Shown here: positions 8,035-10,861 of the stretch, piece by piece
Position numbering within the stretch: the stretch's first letter is position 1
Layout of the letters: each line of letters begins with the position of its first letter
Assembly: GCA_946803715.1 (NCBI GenBank)
Contig: CAMPET010000064.1
Span: forward strand, 223,791-234,651
Length of the DNA: 10,861 nucleotides
Origin: Beroe ovata
Taxonomy: Eukaryota; Ctenophora; Nuda; Beroida; Beroidae
Direction of reading: 5' to 3'
The notes under the pieces: generated by a model
Told to the model about the DNA's origin: nothing
Database searches by the model: none
What the model saw: the letters and a program-made list of their open reading frames with translations, nothing else
Made by a program: the position numbers and the translations under genes

Positions 8035-8087
8035 CCCCCCCCCATTTTTAACCTAACATCAGACCCTGCCCCCGCCCCCCTCCCAAT
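8035..8087 (+). promoter_or_regulatory. Poly-C, GC-box and CCAAT box upstream of SERP
   Basis: Nine Cs (8035-8043), a CCCCCGCCCCCC GC-box-like run (8069-8080) and a CCAAT box (8083-8087) lie 34-86 bp before the SERP start codon. This arrangement suits a TATA-less housekeeping promoter. The CCAAT box is not followed at the ERSE spacing by CCACG, so no classic ER-stress element is present here. Confidence 0.45.
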
Positions 8088-8120
8088 AACCTCACATCTA
8101 AGTAGCTAAGACACTTAGAG

Positions 8121-8472
8121 ATGGCTCCCAAACAGAGAATGAAGCAGGCTAACGCCAAGGCTGATCAAAACGTTACTAAACGTGGAGTTGTCTCTAAGGT
8201 AATTGCAATCGAGTGATATCCCTGATTCACGATACCATAGAATTTAGGAGGCTGCAAAGTACAAGTTTACCTATTTTGATTCTACGAATTTCTAGTCCAC
8301 TCCATTTCCATGTTTTGCTCGTGTTCTGTCACTGCATCGTATTAACACGATCACATTCCTCCAATTTCAGCCGAAATCTGAGTCATCTCCAGTGGGACCC
8401 TACTTGGTGGCTCTGTTCGTGTTCTTAGTGTGTGGCTCTGCTGTAGTGGAGATATTCAGGGCACTGTTCTAA
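8121..8472 (+). CDS. SERP1: Stress-associated ER protein SERP/RAMP4, two exons
   Basis: SERP1/RAMP4 is a small tail-anchored ER membrane protein that associates with the Sec61 translocon and is linked to stabilising membrane proteins during ER stress. Coding exons are 8121-8198 and 8371-8472, joined in phase 0 across a 172-bp GT-AG intron, giving 59 residues (human SERP1 has 66). Residues 1-10 read MAPKQRMKQA (human MVAKQRIRMA), followed by a basic cytosolic segment with NVTKRG (human NITQRG). The short linker PKSESS is followed by VGPYLVALFVF and CGSA (residues 34-50), nearly identical to human VGPWLLALFIF and CGSA; about residues 36-55 form the single C-terminal membrane anchor. The start has good Kozak context (G at -3, G at +4). 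The missing residues relative to human fall in the linker. The SERP1 versus SERP2 distinction does not apply outside vertebrates. Neither exon alone makes a long ORF, so automated ORF calls miss it. Confidence 0.93.
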
Positions 8473-8737
8473 TGTCCCCTCACTCCTTCATCCAACCTCT
8501 ACTCACCCTCCCAACAGAGACTGTGTCAAACTCCGTGCAGGAGTACTCCCTCGTGTACCATCTCGGGAAATTGTGGAGTTGTTGCAGTAGTGTTGCTTCT
8601 CCCACTGCTTGATCCAGTTCACCCAGTCTTCGACAATATCAGCCTCATGTTTAAACTTAATTTATTGAGTCAAGCTTTTTTAATCCTCCCAGGCTTTTAA
8701 TCACCTTCAACATTTAAGATTTCCAATTCCACTGCTG

Positions 8738-8743
8738 ATTAAA
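8738..8743 (+). terminator. Possible polyadenylation signal of SERP
   Basis: ATTAAA, the commonest variant of AATAAA, lies 266 bp after the SERP stop and is followed by As. I see no AATAAA on the plus strand nearer the gene. Sequence 8473-8737 is read as 3' UTR; it has no supported gene. Confidence 0.4.
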
Positions 8744-8747
8744 AAAG

Positions 8748-8818
8748 GCTGGCTGTTTCTATTTCTAAGATTAAGATTGACGATTCTTGGTAGCTCAACT
8801 TTAAGTTTAACAGCCAGC
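8748..8818. repeat. Inverted repeat with 10-bp perfect arms
   Basis: GCTGGCTGTT (8748-8757) and AACAGCCAGC (8809-8818) are exact reverse complements separated by 51 bp of AT-rich sequence. No clear target-site duplication flanks the arms, so a transposon origin is only possible. Confidence 0.65.
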
Positions 8819-8935
8819 AAATCCCAATTCTCATATCACAACCAATACGATTTGCAGTTATGTGTGTGTAGTTTAGCCAAAGGTAAATAGTACTGTTCAT
8901 CCTATAAAGCTGTGGTATTATTAATTTCATTTCCA

Positions 8936-8983
8936 AAGTTCATAGTTATGCTTAATCATAATGCTTAAGTTCATAGTTATGCT
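8936..8983. repeat. Duplicated 17-bp motif, 31-bp period
   Basis: AAGTTCATAGTTATGCT occurs at 8936-8952 and 8967-8983. The spacer (TAATCATAATGCTT) is AT-rich and partly palindromic. The following region to about 9380 is AT-rich with several ATTTCAAT/ATTGAAAT-like stretches and no gene. Confidence 0.6.
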
Positions 8984-9389
8984 AAAACCATGATCAACGG
9001 CTCTTTATTTTGAACAACGATTTCAGGTTCCTATTTTAAGTGATAATTCAAGTTGTTATTCATGATGTTAAATTATGAAGCTGGTTAAATTAAGTGTGGA
9101 AGCATTATATTTCGTACTACGAAATACTAAGCGAATGTACTATTACTATACTATTTAATGTTTAAGCGGCGTGGAATCGCCTCATTTCAATGCAATACCT
9201 CATCCTGCCATAGTTCATTGCACAGATGAAATGTGAAATGCCATTTCAATGTTCAATTTCATAGACAATTGGACAGGGCCGGGAAGTGGGCGATCGGGAA
9301 CTGGACAATGGACGCGACGTTTATTGAACACTCATGATATAGATACTAGAGCTGGAGTACATAAACATTCAATGAACGATCCGATCCTT

Positions 9390-9420
9390 CAGGACACTTA
9401 GGTGTCTCCAGGACACTTAG
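9390..9420. repeat. Duplicated 12-bp motif, 19-bp period
   Basis: CAGGACACTTAG occurs at 9390-9401 and again at 9409-9420. The first copy also forms a small GACAC-TTAG-GTGTC hairpin (9393-9397 with 9402-9406). Function unknown; probably repeat debris. Confidence 0.6.
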
Positions 9421-9455
9421 CTTCGTGTGTTCCCTGGCCATGCAAGAGAAGGATA

Positions 9456-9469
9456 TTGCGCGCGCGCAA
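9456..9469. repeat. 14-bp GC-core palindrome
   Basis: TTGCGCGCGCGCAA is a perfect palindrome with five GC dinucleotides. A related TTGCGCGCGC occurs at about 9589-9598 inside the MITE-like element. Such CpG-rich islands stand out against AT-rich flanks and can form Z-DNA or cruciforms. Confidence 0.6.
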
Positions 9470-9507
9470 AATCAAGTCCTGATCCTCAACAATGGCTAGG
9501 CTAGGCT

Positions 9508-9633
9508 ATCAATCATTTGTAGGAGTTCGGCGTAATTCGCCCTACCCTTGCTGGCGGGATTTTATGCCTGGCAAGGGCGGAAAGAAAATTGCGCGCGCAC
9601 CGACGGTAGGGTAAAATCCTACAAATCAATCAT
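9508..9633. mobile_element. MITE-like element, 108 bp, with 9-bp target-site duplication
   Basis: ATCAATCAT occurs exactly at 9508-9516 and 9625-9633, immediately flanking 9517-9624. The enclosed 108 bp begins TTGTAGGA and ends TCCTACAA, perfect 8-bp terminal inverted repeats. Internally CCCTTGC and GCAAGGG form a second nested inverted repeat around GGC/GCC, and CCCTACC recurs near both ends in inverted orientation at different spacing. There is no coding capacity. A 9-bp duplication is typical of Mutator-like elements, and 8 bp would suggest hAT; because the termini start with T and end with A, the boundary could shift by one base. It is a non-autonomous element if the family is confirmed elsewhere in the genome. 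Confidence 0.7.
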
Positions 9634-10020
9634 CGAAACAAAGAAAAGCCGCTAAGCGCCTTTGGAGTATTTGGCCTCTATCAAACATTGACAATCTTTG
9701 AGTCATACAGGCACACTATGCACTACCCTTTTAAAGGGCCTAAAAACCCACCTCCTAACCCCCCCCCATTTTTAATGGCTGAACCTAAAGACCAGGTCGG
9801 AGGGACGATGAAAAAGTCTATTTGAAGTCTCATCCGGCCATGTTTGGGCGTGTACGGGCGTGGTCAATCAACTCAACGCGCATTACGCGCAGACCTTTTG
9901 TAAAGTGTTATAAACGAAATATTGACGCAGATGGCGGGCGGCGCGCCCTACAACAAGTCAAAATACGCGTGCGAACAACATTGTTGATTGTGCATATTTG
10001 ATCAGAAAGGCGAATTCAGA
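9634..10020. other. Intergenic, no gene; C-tract and short palindromes
   Basis: No gene is supported. Visible items are CCCTTTTAAAGGG (13-bp near-palindrome at about 9726-9738), a run of nine Cs followed by ATTTTTAA (9759-9775) identical to the one before SERP, and GGGCGGCGCGCCC (about 9935-9947). The sequence looks like accumulated repeat debris. Confidence 0.4.
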
Positions 10021-10690
10021 GGGGANAGTTTTGTCAGAACTTGGTTTGTAAATTTGCCTATTTTTTGAGTATTTTTTGCGTTAGTGTACCCAAATTAACC
10101 TCAATTATCTCAATGATGGTAATGAGTTAGATCAACTTTGACCATATGGCTGGAAAGTAAATTAAATTTCCTTTCGCTAATATGTCCTCAGTTTTTTGTT
10201 ATCTTGTAAGCTTCATATCATAAAACGCACTTCAAAATGGACTAATTTTCTCATTATCAAAATCGTAATTAGCCATTTTGTGACGTCATTATGACGTCAT
10301 AGGAGTATCATAAAATCACTTTGGTGACCAATTTCGAAAAGCCCGAACTTTCTTCTTTCCAACGCTATGTCGACATTTGGCTAACCTTCTTTACTTTAGA
10401 AGATATGTACCTTCAAAGAGGGTACACTTTTCATATGAAATTATCATCTCTCCCTATGTCATATGTATCTATATATATGGTCGTAACCCTAAATACGACA
10501 AACACCCTTGATTTTGGCGATTTCAAGTTGTTATAATTCCGTGATTTTTAATCCGATAGACTTGAAATTTTGGTTGCTGCCTCCCTATGGTCCAAATAGA
10601 CGGAATACAAAGTTTCATAAAAATCGGATGAATATAAGCGGTGTTATTGATTGTCGAAATTCGGCGAATCCGTAAAAACATATAGTAGGG
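10021..10690. repeat. AT-rich block, probable dispersed repeat
   Basis: A homogeneous AT-rich stretch with no protein family match and short chance frames only. It contains two CRE palindromes ten bases apart (TGACGTCA at 10281-10288 and 10292-10299) and runs without a break into the hairpin segment that follows. The N at 10026 lies at its left edge. Repeat status is inferred from character; copy number cannot be seen here. Confidence 0.35.
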
Positions 10691-10691
10691 T

Positions 10692-10852
10692 CTGGCAAGC
10701 GCCGCAGCTTTTCGCGCGTTACATAAACGCACAAAGCTCACCAAGTCGGCCCTTCGGGCCGCCTCGGTGAGCAAGCTCGCAAAAAGGGCCCTTCGGGCCC
10801 TTTTTGCTCGCACGGTCAACATTTCCTACAGATGCCGCGGGGGGCTTGCCAG
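10692..10852. repeat. Multi-hairpin structured segment closed by a 9-bp stem
   Basis: CTGGCAAGC (10692-10700) pairs exactly with GCTTGCCAG (10844-10852). Inside are three hairpins: GCGTT/AACGC (10716-10720 with 10726-10730), GCTCACC/GGTGAGC (10736-10742 with 10766-10772) enclosing GGCCC-TTC-GGGCC (10748-10760), and a perfect 13-bp stem GCAAAAAGGGCCC/GGGCCCTTTTTGC (10779-10791 with 10795-10807). The two central loops share CCTTCGG. The segment is far more GC-rich than its flanks. It could be a structured RNA, a transposon or SINE end, or a replication-type foldback. No tRNA or rRNA signature is visible, and the window ends 9 bp later. Confidence 0.6.
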
Positions 10853-10861
10853 CCCCCTGAT

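Noticed and set aside
8083-8100. ERSE (CCAAT-N9-CCACG) in the SERP promoter
   Set aside because: CCAAT is present at 8083-8087 but the sequence nine bases later is TCTAA, not CCACG.
10321-10536. 71-codon plus-strand frame
   Set aside because: Lacks an ATG at its stated start, lies in the AT-rich repeat-like block and shows no family features.
10523-10822. 99-codon minus-strand frame with Arg/Ala-rich N-terminus
   Set aside because: It runs through the perfect hairpins, whose palindromes create the RR/ALF/AA-type residues. No family recognised; better explained by structure than coding.

Overview
This window is nuclear DNA of an animal (metazoan). Genes are split by canonical GT-AG introns, there are AATAAA-type polyadenylation signals, and three proteins are recognisable from metazoan families: EDC3 (mRNA decapping), a Golgi polypeptide N-acetylgalactosaminyltransferase (GALNT/ppGalNAc-T), and SERP/RAMP4 (a tail-anchored ER translocon protein). 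Short introns (mostly 68-172 bp) and close gene spacing suggest a compact genome. An early-branching marine invertebrate such as a sponge would fit, but the taxon is an inference and no marker in the window fixes it. Two single N bases (1234 and 10026) show that this is an assembled draft.

Layout. Positions 1-334 are the upstream region and probable 5' leader of EDC3, including five tandem 17-bp units directly before the start codon. EDC3 runs on the plus strand from 335 to 3297 in seven coding exons encoding a predicted 414-residue protein (LSm, FDF, YjeF_N). Its second intron carries a ~111-bp minisatellite. Two AATAAA signals lie about 340 bp after its stop. A single-exon GALNT-family gene lies convergently on the minus strand (3961-5679, 572 aa). 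It has a type II membrane anchor, a divergent catalytic domain and a degenerate C-terminal lectin-like domain. Positions 5680-8120 hold no gene I can support, but they are rich in regulatory-looking sequence: a perfect 12-bp hairpin next to a 14-bp palindrome, six CACGTG E-boxes (a seventh is inside the GALNT CDS), two TGACGTGG boxes matching the unfolded-protein-response element core, and a GC-box/CCAAT pair just upstream of SERP. SERP/RAMP4 is a two-exon plus-strand gene (8121-8472, 59 aa). From about 8745 to the end no gene is supported. That stretch holds repeats: an inverted repeat, a 108-bp MITE-like element with a perfect 9-bp target-site duplication, a long AT-rich block with paired CRE sites, and a strongly structured multi-hairpin segment at 10692-10852.

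How the genes relate. GALNT and SERP are divergently arranged around the 2.4-kb intergenic region and both serve the secretory pathway (Golgi O-glycosylation and ER translocon/stress). UPRE-like and CLEAR-like sites between them make shared secretory-stress control a testable idea. EDC3 is a cytoplasmic P-body protein with no obvious functional link to its neighbours, as is usual in animal genomes.

Most unusual items: the altered Gal/GalNAc-T motif in the GALNT protein, the multi-hairpin segment at the right end, the perfect-TSD mini-transposon, and the palindrome-rich minisatellite in EDC3 intron 2.
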